The notes: generated by a model not told the origin, from the sequence alone. Counted from the first letter of the stretch, positions 1 to 6,274 are shown. The stretch: 8,203 bases of DNA from Chloroflexota bacterium (GCA_021796315.1 JAJYOH010000253.1:1-8203), one strand, 5' to 3'. A program made the numbers and translations.

Positions 1-178
1 CACAAGAAAAATTGCCTTGCTATCTTGCCTTCTTTGAATTCGTCCATAACGTCCGGCGTCGCGGCAAGGCTTTGCTTCATTCCTTGCTCGCTATTCTCGT
101 AGCTCCTTGATTTTACTTATGAGCCTTTTTGTTTTGTGTCTTAGCGCCTTGGTGACTTCGTGGTGAAGAGGAGACAAC
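1..178. other. Left-edge intergenic stretch, no gene recognised
   Basis: I see no convincing gene here. The readable frames on both strands are short, rich in unlikely residues and show no family motif. The first 120 bases contain loosely repeated CCTTG/TTGCC words, for example around 16-33 and 91-110, of no identified function. The last 50 bases are a degenerate period-8 repeat (listed separately) that leads into the ribosome binding site of the first gene. No -10/-35 pair convinced me, so the operon promoter is either weak, inside this stretch and not recognisable, or left of the window. Confidence 0.5.
130..173 (+). repeat. Degenerate period-8 CTTnGTGn repeat before maoC-like gene
   Basis: From about 133 to 165 the sequence falls into 8-base units: GTGTCTTA, GCGCCTTG, GTGACTTC, then GTGGTG. 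The last unit runs into AAGAGGAG (166-173), the Shine-Dalgarno of the gene starting at 179. The same unit and the same GTGGTGA ending occur before the next gene (631-708). Similar CACAAAGG / CTTTGTGG blocks are, as I recall, scattered through many environmental bacterial genomes. That they are one family here is inferred from the shared unit, phase and position before a start codon. Confidence 0.55.
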
Positions 179-631
179 ATGCCCGGAAAATATTTTGACG
201 AACTCGAAGTTGGGATGAAATTCAAGCACGGCGGACGCACCGTCACCGAGATGGACAATGTTCTTTTCTCCGCGCTGACGATGAACACCCAGCCGCTGCA
301 CGTCAACGAAGATTTTGCATCGAAGACGGAATTTGGTCAGCGATTGGTGAACGGCGTTTTCACGTTCGGGCTGGTCGTCGGCTTGACTGTCGCAGAATTG
401 ACCGAAGGCACCATCGTCGCGAATCTCGGCTACGACAAAGTCGTGCATCCGCATCCCGTTTTTCACGGCGACACGATCTACGCCGAAAGCGAGATCATCG
501 AGAAGCGCGAGTCGAAGTCAAGGCCGGAAGTTGGCATTGTCAGAATTAAATGCTGGGGCAAGAAACCCGACGGTACAATTGTGGTCGAGTTCGAACGAAC
601 GGCAATGTTCTTCAAAAAACAAAAGAATTAA
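179..631 (+). CDS. MaoC-family enoyl-CoA hydratase (itaconyl/mesaconyl-CoA hydratase type)
   Basis: A 150-residue cytoplasmic protein with a single hot-dog domain, the normal size for a stand-alone MaoC-like hydratase. It would add or remove water at the double bond of a short dicarboxylyl-CoA ester. The hydratase-2 signature is at residues 34-47, reading TMNTQPLHVNEDFA. His41 is kept, but the Asp and Asn of the usual GDxNPLH motif are Asn36 and Gln38. From memory this TMNTQPLH form is typical of the MaoC subfamily that sits next to CitE-like lyases, so it is probably not inactivating. Residues 82-98 (NLGYDKVVHPHPVFHGD) and ESKSRP (111-116) also fit that subfamily. The start is well set: AAGAGGAG lies at 166-173, five bases before ATG. 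The CitE-like lyase follows after 88 bases, which supports a two-step CoA-ester pathway. The substrate (itaconyl-, mesaconyl- or methylmalyl-CoA) is inferred from the pairing; the fold is near certain. Confidence 0.88.
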   Translation: MPGKYFDELEVGMKFKHGGRTVTEMDNVLFSALTMNTQPLHVNEDFASKTEFGQRLVNGVFTFGLVVGLTVAELTEGTIVANLGYDKVVHPHPVFHGDTIYAESEIIEKRESKSRPEVGIVRIKCWGKKPDGTIVVEFERTAMFFKKQKN

Positions 632-708
632 CCACAAAGGCACAAAGCTCACAGAGATTCTCTTTGTGCTCACGAAGAAAAACTTTGTGTTCTCTGTGTC
701 TCTGTGGT
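631..708. repeat. Imperfect inverted repeat of CACAAAGG/CTTTGTGG units
   Basis: The block begins on the last base of the upstream stop codon and ends just before the next ribosome binding site. The left arm, ACCACAAAGGCACAAAG then CTCACAGAG (631-656), faces a right arm, CTTTGTGTT, CTCTGTGT, CTCTGTGGT (683-708). The arms pair imperfectly over three 8- to 9-base units with some mismatches and G-T pairs. The loop holds a second hairpin, TCTTTGTG ct CACGAAGA (661-678). In RNA this would fold between the hydratase and lyase genes, where it could set the ratio of the two products or protect the message. It could also be a REP-like miniature element. Nothing suggests that it codes for protein. Confidence 0.75.
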
Positions 709-719
709 GAGGAGAATGA

Positions 720-1589
720 ATGCACTCACGACGCGCACTTTTATACATGCCCGGCGATGATTGGAAAAAAGTTTCCAAGTCCGTCACACTCGGCGTTGAC
801 AGCATCTGCATGGACATGGAAGACGGCACGGCGCTCAACCGCAAGGCCGAGGCGCGCACTACCATTGTCCGCGCCTTGCAGGAATTGGATTTCGGCAAAA
901 GCGAAAAACTGGTGCGCATCAACTCGGTCGGTTCGGGCTTCGAGAAGGATGATATTCACGCAGTGTTGCCGTATCATCCCGATGGCATCGTGATTCCCAA
1001 ACTCGAAGAGTTGAGTCAAATTCAATGGGCAAGCGAGATCATCGAAGCCGCGGAACTTTCCAACGGCTGGCCGGTCAATTCGATTCGGATTTTGGTCGGC
1101 GTGGAAACCGCCAGGGGAATTTTGAATCTCAAAGAGATCGCGTCTCATCCGCGACTGGATGCTTTGATCTTCGGCGGCGAAGATTATGCCGCGTCCCTCG
1201 GCGCAACTCGCACGCGTCAAGCCGACGAATTAATTTACGCCCGCCTCGCGACTCTCAACGCGGCAGCGGCTTTTGGAATCCAGGCCATCGACATAGTAAC
1301 GGTCGAATTCCGGGACCCGGCCATCGTCCGGGAAGAAGCGCAGTTCGGCGCACGTTTGGGATTCAGCGGCAAGCAGATCATCCATCCGAATCAAGTCGAG
1401 CCGGTGCAGTCCGCATTCACGCCCTCCGATGAATCAATTGCTTACGCAAAACGAGTCGTTGAAACGTTTGAAGCCAATCAGGCCAAAGGCGCGGGCGCGT
1501 ATGATCTCGACGGGAAAATGATCGACATGCCGCTGGTGAAGAACGCGCAAAAAGTTTTAGACCGCGCAAAAGCAGCGGGAAAAACATAG
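720..1589 (+). CDS. CitE/HpcH-family CoA-ester lyase (citramalyl-/malyl-CoA lyase-like)
   Basis: A 289-residue TIM-barrel protein, the usual length for the citrate lyase beta / malyl-CoA lyase family. Members cleave malyl-CoA, methylmalyl-CoA or citramalyl-CoA into acetyl-CoA plus glyoxylate or pyruvate using Mg2+. Visible landmarks are RRALLYMPG near the N-terminus (4-12), DMEDG (32-36), Arg66 in RIN, the metal ligand Glu129 in VGVETARG (126-133), the second metal ligand Asp155 in FGGEDY (151-156), GFSGKQIIHPNQ (214-225), and the C-terminal DGKMIDMPLV segment. All expected catalytic residues are present. GAGGAG at 709-714 sits five bases before ATG720. The out-of-frame ATG at 716 is not this gene's start. 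With the MaoC gene upstream the pair resembles itaconyl-CoA hydratase plus citramalyl-CoA lyase (the Yersinia RipB/RipC or Pseudomonas Ich/Ccl arrangement). A CoA transferase, the third member, is not in the window. Exact substrate is unproven. Confidence 0.9.
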   Translation: MHSRRALLYMPGDDWKKVSKSVTLGVDSICMDMEDGTALNRKAEARTTIVRALQELDFGKSEKLVRINSVGSGFEKDDIHAVLPYHPDGIVIPKLEELSQIQWASEIIEAAELSNGWPVNSIRILVGVETARGILNLKEIASHPRLDALIFGGEDYAASLGATRTRQADELIYARLATLNAAAAFGIQAIDIVTVEFRDPAIVREEAQFGARLGFSGKQIIHPNQVEPVQSAFTPSDESIAYAKRVVETFEANQAKGAGAYDLDGKMIDMPLVKNAQKVLDRAKAAGKT

Positions 1590-1612
1590 TTCACATTTTC
1601 AAGATCATCAAC

Positions 1613-1617
1613 GAGGT
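1613..1617 (+). promoter_or_regulatory. Ribosome binding site supporting a TTG start
   Basis: GAGGT lies six bases before TTG1624. No ATG or GTG in this frame is well placed: the first in-frame ATG falls after two predicted membrane helices. The site therefore decides the start of the transporter gene. Confidence 0.65.
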
Positions 1618-1623
1618 ATCCTT

Positions 1624-2469
1624 TTGCTTTCCATTCTATTCGGCCTTACCTCCGCGCTGACGTGGGGCGCGGGCGATTTTGCAGGCGGTCTGTCCAGCCG
1701 AAAACTGGGCGCGTACCGCGCGGTACTTTTCGGCGATTTCTTTGGCCTGCTGCTTTTGTTCGTCGTGGCTGGCATCTACCGCGAAACTTTTCCGGCGCTT
1801 TTTCCAATCCTGATCGCCGGGCTGGCGGGCATGCTCGGTTCGATGGGACTGCTGGTTCTTTATTACAGCATGATCAAAGGCCAGATGAGCATCGCCGCGC
1901 CGGTCTCCGCGTTGCTGGCCGCCACCCTGCCCGTTATCGTCGGCGGGATCATGGATGGCCTGCCCAAGCTGTTTCAGTTCGCCGGCTTTGGATTTGCGCT
2001 CGTTGCAGTCTGGATGATCTCACAGGGCGACTCGGAAGAAAAATTTCACATCGGCCGATTGGCTGACCTGCGCCTGCCGCTTCTGGCGGGACTCGGATTC
2101 GGCTCCTACTTCGTTTTGATGGGCGCCGCCACTCGATTGACTCCATCCGTGGTCTGGCCGATGGTTGCATCGCGCACCGCCGGAACGTTGCTCCTGCTGG
2201 TCTTCGTCCTGATGCGGCGCGAATCGCTTTCCGTGCCGCGCAACGCCTGGAAGGTGGTGGCTGCCAATGCCATTTTGGATGTCAGTGGAAATGTGTTTTA
2301 CATTCTGGCGCTCAAAACCGGGCGGCTGGATGTATCGGCGGTGCTCAGTTCGCTTTATCCAGGCGCGACGGTTTTGCTGGCCTGGCTGATTCTCAAGGAA
2401 CGCATTTCGCGCAACCAGTGGCTGGGCATCGTGGCCGCATTGATCGCCATTGTTTTAATGACTTTGTAA
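1624..2469 (+). CDS. EamA/DMT-superfamily inner-membrane transporter
   Basis: A very hydrophobic 281-residue protein with about ten membrane helices (roughly 1-20, 32-50, 61-85, 90-108, 114-132, 148-165, 178-197, 209-230, 238-257, 264-281). This is the standard two-repeat EamA layout. A hydrophilic linker near 134-144 (QGDSEEKFH) separates the halves. Typical sequence includes TWGAGDFAGG (13-22) in helix 1 and, near the end, SSLYPGATVLLAWLILKERIS, which carries the conserved glutamate of the second repeat. Members move metabolites such as amino acids, nucleosides or organic acids across the cytoplasmic membrane; sequence alone does not give the substrate or direction. The gene lies 34 bases after the lyase and 10 before the dehydrogenase, so it is probably cotranscribed. 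Uptake or export of the acid handled by the first two enzymes is a reasonable guess but no more. Start is TTG, supported by GAGGT upstream. Confidence 0.85.
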   Translation: MLSILFGLTSALTWGAGDFAGGLSSRKLGAYRAVLFGDFFGLLLLFVVAGIYRETFPALFPILIAGLAGMLGSMGLLVLYYSMIKGQMSIAAPVSALLAATLPVIVGGIMDGLPKLFQFAGFGFALVAVWMISQGDSEEKFHIGRLADLRLPLLAGLGFGSYFVLMGAATRLTPSVVWPMVASRTAGTLLLLVFVLMRRESLSVPRNAWKVVAANAILDVSGNVFYILALKTGRLDVSAVLSSLYPGATVLLAWLILKERISRNQWLGIVAALIAIVLMTL

Positions 2470-2479
2470 AGAGGACTCC

Positions 2480-3259
2480 ATGACAGGAAAACTAAATGGA
2501 CGCATTGCCATCATCACCGGCGCGACGTCTGGCATTGGCAAAGCAACTGCGCTTCTTTTCGCGGACGAGGAAGCGGCTCTCGTTATCACAGGCCGACGCT
2601 CGGCTTTAGGCGAAACCGTCGCAAACGAGATCCGCTCGAAGGGAGTCCGCTGCGTATTCGTCGAAGCGGATCACACTAAAGTGGAAGATTGTCAAAATGT
2701 GGTGGATGTTGCGCTAAAAGAATTTGGCCGCATCGATATTTTATTTAATAACGCTGGTATCGTCACCAGTGGAACCGCCGAGACGACCGAAGAAAATATT
2801 TGGGACGACACGCTGGCGATCAACATGACATCGGTGTGGCGCATGTGTAAACTGGTTTTGCCGCACATGAAGAAGCAGGGAAAAGGCGTGATCGTCAACA
2901 ACGGTTCGGACTGGTCGGTGGTGGCCGGGAAAAATGCGTTTCCATACATCGCCAGCAAAGGCGCGGTCGGCATGATGACGAAATCCATGGCGCTCGATTA
3001 TGCGCGCGATAACATCCGCGTCAATGCTGTCTGCCCCGGCGATACGTTCGTTGACCGCTGGGTCGAGAAAGGTTATTTCGAAGGCTCCGACCCGGTGACT
3101 GTTGAAGAAGCCATGAAAGAATCGAGCGCTTATCTTCCGATGGGACGTTTCGGCAAGCCGGAGGAAATTGCGCGGGCAGTTTTATTTTTGGCATCTGACG
3201 ATTCATCTTTTGTCACGGGACATTTGCTTTTGGTCGATGGCGGCAATACGGCGCAGTAG
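2480..3259 (+). CDS. Short-chain dehydrogenase/reductase (classical SDR)
   Basis: A 259-residue soluble oxidoreductase of the classical SDR class (about 250 residues), with a Rossmann fold and NAD(P)-dependent interconversion of alcohol and ketone. The cofactor motif TGATSGIG is at 13-20 and NNAG at 90-93. The full catalytic tetrad is present: Asn115, Ser143, Tyr156 and Lys160 in YxxxK. Two arginines (39-40) after the second strand hint at NADP(H) preference, since they sit where the 2'-phosphate is usually held. The C-terminal part (GRFGKPEEIA, VTGHLLLVDGG) is the family standard. GAGGA at 2471-2475 is four bases before ATG, in a 10-base gap after the transporter gene. It was probably annotated by similarity to 3-oxoacyl-ACP reductase (FabG) in relatives, but nothing ties it to fatty acid synthesis here. 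Substrate unknown; a hydroxy-acid or sugar-like alcohol linked to the neighbouring CoA-ester enzymes is possible. Confidence 0.92.
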   Translation: MTGKLNGRIAIITGATSGIGKATALLFADEEAALVITGRRSALGETVANEIRSKGVRCVFVEADHTKVEDCQNVVDVALKEFGRIDILFNNAGIVTSGTAETTEENIWDDTLAINMTSVWRMCKLVLPHMKKQGKGVIVNNGSDWSVVAGKNAFPYIASKGAVGMMTKSMALDYARDNIRVNAVCPGDTFVDRWVEKGYFEGSDPVTVEEAMKESSAYLPMGRFGKPEEIARAVLFLASDDSSFVTGHLLLVDGGNTAQ

Positions 3260-3267
3260 GAGATTTA

Positions 3268-4374
3268 ATGGAGAGAGTCAGGGAACTGGATGGAGTGCGC
3301 GGGCTGGCAATTCTGCTGGTGATTCTGTATCACGTCGCGCCGTATGCGGAAACATTCACTGGAAGCCCGATTATGATATCAGTCTTTAATTCGATGCAAA
3401 TCGGATGGCTGGGCGTCGATCTCTTCTTCGTTTTGTCCGGCTTTCTGATAACCGACATTCTGTTGCGAGCGCGCGAAAAATCGAATTATTTCAAGAACTT
3501 TTATGCTCGAAGAATCCTGCGCATCTTCCCGGTTTATTATGTTGTCGTTGGATTATTGCTGATCTTTCTGCCGTTGCTGGAAACGACACGCGGAATTCAG
3601 GAACAATCTTCATGGCCCTTCTTTGTTTTCTACCAACAAAATTGGTTGTATATTTTAAAGAAACCAGTTTCTGCTTATCTGACAGTAACCTGGTCGCTTG
3701 CCATCGAAGAACAATTTTATTTAATTTGGCCGACGATCGTTAAGTGGCTGGATAATCGAAAGTTGGCAATAGTGGCATCAGTGGCATTCGTTTTTTCATT
3801 GGGTCTCCGGTTGTTCATCAGCCACCTGCCTTTGGATTTAAATTATGCCGAGAAAATAAATTATTATGCGACCTTCACGCGGCTGGACGGTTTGATGATC
3901 GGAGCCTTGATCGCCATCGCTTATCAATCTCAAACATGGAAAAATTGGTTGCCACGTTTGGCCTGGCCTGTCTTAGGATTATCTCTGTTGGCAATGATAT
4001 TTATCCTGACAGGAAAATCAACAGAGCCATTTTCAAAAAACACCATGATCACAACCTGGTCCTTTTCTGCATTGGCTTTGTTTGGCGGATCATTGATCGT
4101 GTTACTAAAATCCTTATCCGAAAACAATTGGTTGAGAATTAGCTTCCGCAACGGGATATTGGGCTTCTTTGGGAAATATAGTTACGCCATGTATCTGGTC
4201 CACGCGCCAATTATTTTTCTTCTCAACCAACAGTTCTTGAAAGCAAATCTAAAAGGCGCGGTGACCAGTCTGTCATTAGTTGCCGCATCTATTTTTTGTA
4301 TTATTTTAGTTTCATTGCTCTCATGGAACTTGTTGGAGAAGCGCGTTCTGAATCTGAAAGCGCATTTTGAGTAA
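3268..4374 (+). CDS. Membrane acyltransferase, family 3 (OafA/NodX-like)
   Basis: A 368-residue polytopic membrane protein of the acyltransferase-3 family, which transfers acetyl or other acyl groups to sugars, lipids or peptidoglycan at the cell envelope. N-terminal LDGVRGLAILLVILYH (7-22) holds the conserved Arg11 and the His22 thought to be catalytic. Then come GWLGVDLFFVLSGFLIT (46-62), YARRILRIFPVYY (79-91) and TWSLAIEEQFYLIWP (141-155), all hallmarks of the family. About ten membrane helices are expected. There is no extra SGNH domain at the C-terminus, so this is the short single-domain form. The ribosome binding site (AGGAGA, 3258-3263) overlaps the stop of the dehydrogenase gene, suggesting translational coupling. 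By eye the gene is richer in A and T than its neighbours, above all after about 3600, which may mean separate acquisition. The acceptor molecule cannot be told from sequence; natural candidates are a surface glycan or glycolipid. Confidence 0.9.
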   Translation: MERVRELDGVRGLAILLVILYHVAPYAETFTGSPIMISVFNSMQIGWLGVDLFFVLSGFLITDILLRAREKSNYFKNFYARRILRIFPVYYVVVGLLLIFLPLLETTRGIQEQSSWPFFVFYQQNWLYILKKPVSAYLTVTWSLAIEEQFYLIWPTIVKWLDNRKLAIVASVAFVFSLGLRLFISHLPLDLNYAEKINYYATFTRLDGLMIGALIAIAYQSQTWKNWLPRLAWPVLGLSLLAMIFILTGKSTEPFSKNTMITTWSFSALALFGGSLIVLLKSLSENNWLRISFRNGILGFFGKYSYAMYLVHAPIIFLLNQQFLKANLKGAVTSLSLVAASIFCIILVSLLSWNLLEKRVLNLKAHFE

Positions 4375-4425
4375 TTCCCCACTCAATAAATATGTCCACA
4401 ATAAACCCGCAAAAAGGAAAATACT

Positions 4426-5754
4426 ATGTCACCTTCAAACAATCCACCATCCATCCACGAACGTCCCGCAGAACTTTTGCAAAAATTAATCCAATTCAAC
4501 ACCACCAATCCGCCGGGAAATGAAGTTGAGTGCATCAACTACATCGACAGATTGTTGAAAGACGCAGGCATCGAAACCAAAATTTTCGCACTCGATCCCA
4601 ATCGTCCGAATCTGGTGGCGCGTATCAAAGGCGAAGGCCGCGCCGCGCCGATTCTTTTGTACGGCCACGTGGATGTTGTCACCACGGCGAATCAGCAATG
4701 GACTCATCCGCCGTTCGAGGGAAAACTTGTCGATGGATTCATCTGGGGCCGCGGCGCGCTCGACATGAAAGGCGGCGTGGCGATGATGGTGGCCGCATTC
4801 ATCCGCGCCAAAGTTGAGAGCCAAAAATTACCGGGCGATGTGATCCTCGCCATCGTCAGCGACGAAGAGGCCGGAGGCGATTACGGCGCAAAATTTCTCG
4901 TCGAGAAATATCCGGAACAGTTCAAAGGCGTCCGGTATGCCATCGGCGAATTTGGCGGGTTCACGCTCACGGTCGGGAGGAAGCGCTTTTATCCGATCGA
5001 GGTCGCTGAAAAACAAATCTGCTGGATACGAGCCACCGTGCGCGGACAAGGCGGCCATGGCTCCATGCCGGTGCGCGGCGGCGCCACGGCGCGTCTTGCA
5101 AAATTTCTTGAGCAGATCGATTCGAATCAATTGCCCGTTCACGTCACACCCGCAGCGCGTTCGATGTTCGGCGCTATGTCATCCGCGTTGGGCGGAGTAA
5201 CCGGACTGGTCCTCGGCCAGCTCACCAATCCGGCTTTGGCCGATGGCGTCATGAACATGCTGGGCGCCAATGCGCGCGTGTTCCGTCCGCTTCTGCATAA
5301 CACGGCCAGCCCGACTATTTTGCGCGGAAGCGAAAAGATCAACGTGATCCCAAGCCAGGTCAGCGTGGAATTGGATGGGCGTTTGCTGCCGGGCTTTAAG
5401 CCGGAGGATATGTTGAATGAGATGCGTGCAATCGTCGGTGCGGATGTGGAACTCGAAGTCGTTCAGTTCGACCCCGGACCGGCTGACCCCGACATGGGCC
5501 TGTTCGACACTCTGGCCGGAATCCTGCGCGAGGCCGACCCAACTGGCACGCCCATCCCGCTGCTTTTGAGCGGCGTCACCGACGGAAGATTTTTCTCCAA
5601 GCTTGGAATCCAAACTTATGGATTCCTGCCGATGCAACTGCCCGAAGATTTTAATTTCTCCGGCGTTATCCACGCTGCCGACGAAAGGATCCCCGCCGCC
5701 TCGCTGGATTTTGGAACGAACGCCATTTATCAGGCGCTTCGAAGAAACAAGTAA
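4426..5754 (+). CDS. M20-family metallopeptidase (ArgE/DapE/CPG2-like)
   Basis: A 442-residue cytoplasmic di-zinc hydrolase of the M20 family, which cleaves amide bonds in small acylated amino acids or dipeptides. Residues 1-180 and about 310-442 form the catalytic domain and 190-300 the dimerisation lid. Metal and catalytic residues are all visible: His81 and Asp83 in YGHVDVV, bridging Asp113 in GRGALDMKGG, catalytic Glu147 with ligand Glu148 in VSDEEAGG, Glu175 in GEFGG, lid His211 in GQGGHGSMP, and the last ligand His416 in VIHAADE. There is no signal peptide. AAGGA (4414-4418) lies seven bases before ATG, 51 bases after the acyltransferase. It closes the operon, with a strong terminator directly after the stop. 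Deacylase (ArgE-like), succinyl-diaminopimelate desuccinylase-like and carboxypeptidase G2-like activities are all possible; the sequence does not choose between them. Confidence 0.92.
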   Translation: MSPSNNPPSIHERPAELLQKLIQFNTTNPPGNEVECINYIDRLLKDAGIETKIFALDPNRPNLVARIKGEGRAAPILLYGHVDVVTTANQQWTHPPFEGKLVDGFIWGRGALDMKGGVAMMVAAFIRAKVESQKLPGDVILAIVSDEEAGGDYGAKFLVEKYPEQFKGVRYAIGEFGGFTLTVGRKRFYPIEVAEKQICWIRATVRGQGGHGSMPVRGGATARLAKFLEQIDSNQLPVHVTPAARSMFGAMSSALGGVTGLVLGQLTNPALADGVMNMLGANARVFRPLLHNTASPTILRGSEKINVIPSQVSVELDGRLLPGFKPEDMLNEMRAIVGADVELEVVQFDPGPADPDMGLFDTLAGILREADPTGTPIPLLLSGVTDGRFFSKLGIQTYGFLPMQLPEDFNFSGVIHAADERIPAASLDFGTNAIYQALRRNK

Positions 5755-5759
5755 ACACG

Positions 5760-5795
5760 AAAAGGTACTGACAAATGTCAGTACCTTTTTATTAT
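5760..5795 (+). terminator. Strong intrinsic terminator of the six-gene operon
   Basis: A perfect stem: AAAAGGTACTGACA (5760-5773) pairs with TGTCAGTACCTTTT (5776-5789). It starts five bases after the M20 stop codon and is followed by a T-rich run. The A-tract before the stem would let it work on the - strand too. It is the only candidate terminator within or after the six + strand genes. Confidence 0.9.
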
Positions 5796-5827
5796 ATTTT
5801 TGCATCTCAATTATTGAACGGTTCCTT

Positions 5828-5833
5828 TATAAT
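5828..5833 (+). promoter_or_regulatory. Possible -10 box for the DUF4258 gene
   Basis: A perfect TATAAT lies 70 bases before the proposed TTG start and after the upstream terminator, as expected for a gene needing its own promoter. The -35 is poor: TTGAAC (5814-5819) is only 8 bases away, and the stretch at normal spacing (about 5805-5810) does not match. The -10 is convincing by sequence, the promoter as a whole less so. Confidence 0.4.
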
Positions 5834-5891
5834 GGGGAAAAATTAGGGTCGTTGGAACGTCAGTGGAAGAGAACTGGTGGCAAAAAAGAAA

Positions 5892-5896
5892 GGGAG
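5892..5896 (+). promoter_or_regulatory. Ribosome binding site supporting a TTG start for DUF4258 gene
   Basis: GGGAG within the purine run AAAGGGAGAGAG (5889-5900) is six bases before TTG5903. The frame is open far upstream, but that part crosses the M20 gene end and its terminator and cannot be coding. A second in-frame TTG at 5852 has a weaker AGGG before it and would add 17 basic residues. Confidence 0.55.
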
Positions 5897-5902
5897 AGAG
5901 TC

Positions 5903-6220
5903 TTGCAAAATCACTTAAGTTACTCTGAACATGCTCTTACAAGAATCGCACAACGCGGCTTATCTGACAGCGCCATTGAATACGTCATCCAGCACGGTCA
6001 AAGGTACCGACGTGCAGGAGCGATCCATTGTTTCCTGAGAAAATGCGATATTCCGGCTTCCGACCAGGGGAATGATACCTATGCAAAACTCGAAGGTACG
6101 CTCGTCATTTTGAGCCGGAAGGGCAGGACGGTCATCACCGTTTATAGAAACCGCAAAGCCATCCGGCGGGTGCGGCGAAAAACCAAGATCGATTACAAAC
6201 TGGAACGTTACGGCGATTAA
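5903..6220 (+). CDS. DUF4258 domain protein, small basic
   Basis: A 105-residue basic protein if it starts at the TTG chosen from its ribosome binding site. The N-terminal segment LSYSEHALTRIAQRGLSDSAIEYVIQHG is the DUF4258 signature: His and two Arg spaced as HAxxRxxxRG, then a helix ending in a turn Gly. The C-terminal half, TLVILSRKGRTVITVYRN, is the family's last strands, followed by a Lys/Arg-rich tail (KAIRRVRRKTKIDYKLE) suited to nucleic acid contact. The function of DUF4258 is not established; the small alpha/beta layout resembles RelE-like or other ribonuclease-toxin folds, so a toxin-like role has to be considered. No partner antitoxin gene is visible on either side. The gene stands alone, with terminators before and after it and a TATAAT upstream, so it is probably its own transcription unit. 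Confidence 0.75.
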   Translation: MQNHLSYSEHALTRIAQRGLSDSAIEYVIQHGQRYRRAGAIHCFLRKCDIPASDQGNDTYAKLEGTLVILSRKGRTVITVYRNRKAIRRVRRKTKIDYKLERYGD

Positions 6221-6239
6221 CCGCTGATATTGTCCTGAC

Positions 6240-6274
6240 TAAGAGCGCCATCGAATGGGCGCTCTTATGTTTTC
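6240..6274 (+). terminator. Intrinsic terminator after the DUF4258 gene
   Basis: TAAGAGCGCC (6240-6249) pairs perfectly with GGCGCTCTTA (6258-6267) around an 8-base loop, followed by TGTTTT. It lies 19 bases after the DUF4258 stop. The GC-rich stem and T-run are typical of factor-independent termination. Confidence 0.85.

Noticed and set aside
1..110. C-terminal end of an upstream + strand gene
   Set aside because: The open frames here are short and show no family features; without the sequence to the left it cannot be supported.
631..708. CRISPR-like array
   Set aside because: Units are only about 8 bases, without spacers, and the arms are inverted to each other.
631..708. Intrinsic terminator between the hydratase and lyase genes
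   Set aside because: The stem is mismatched and no T-run follows; the right arm leads straight into a ribosome binding site.
5179..5805. Long - strand open frame opposite the M20 gene
   Set aside because: It runs through the terminator hairpin and antisense to a conserved enzyme; no family signature.
5603..5902. N-terminal extension of the DUF4258 gene to an ATG inside the M20 gene
   Set aside because: It would cross the M20 stop and a perfect terminator; the residues are a shadow of the M20 frame, and a good ribosome binding site points to TTG5903.
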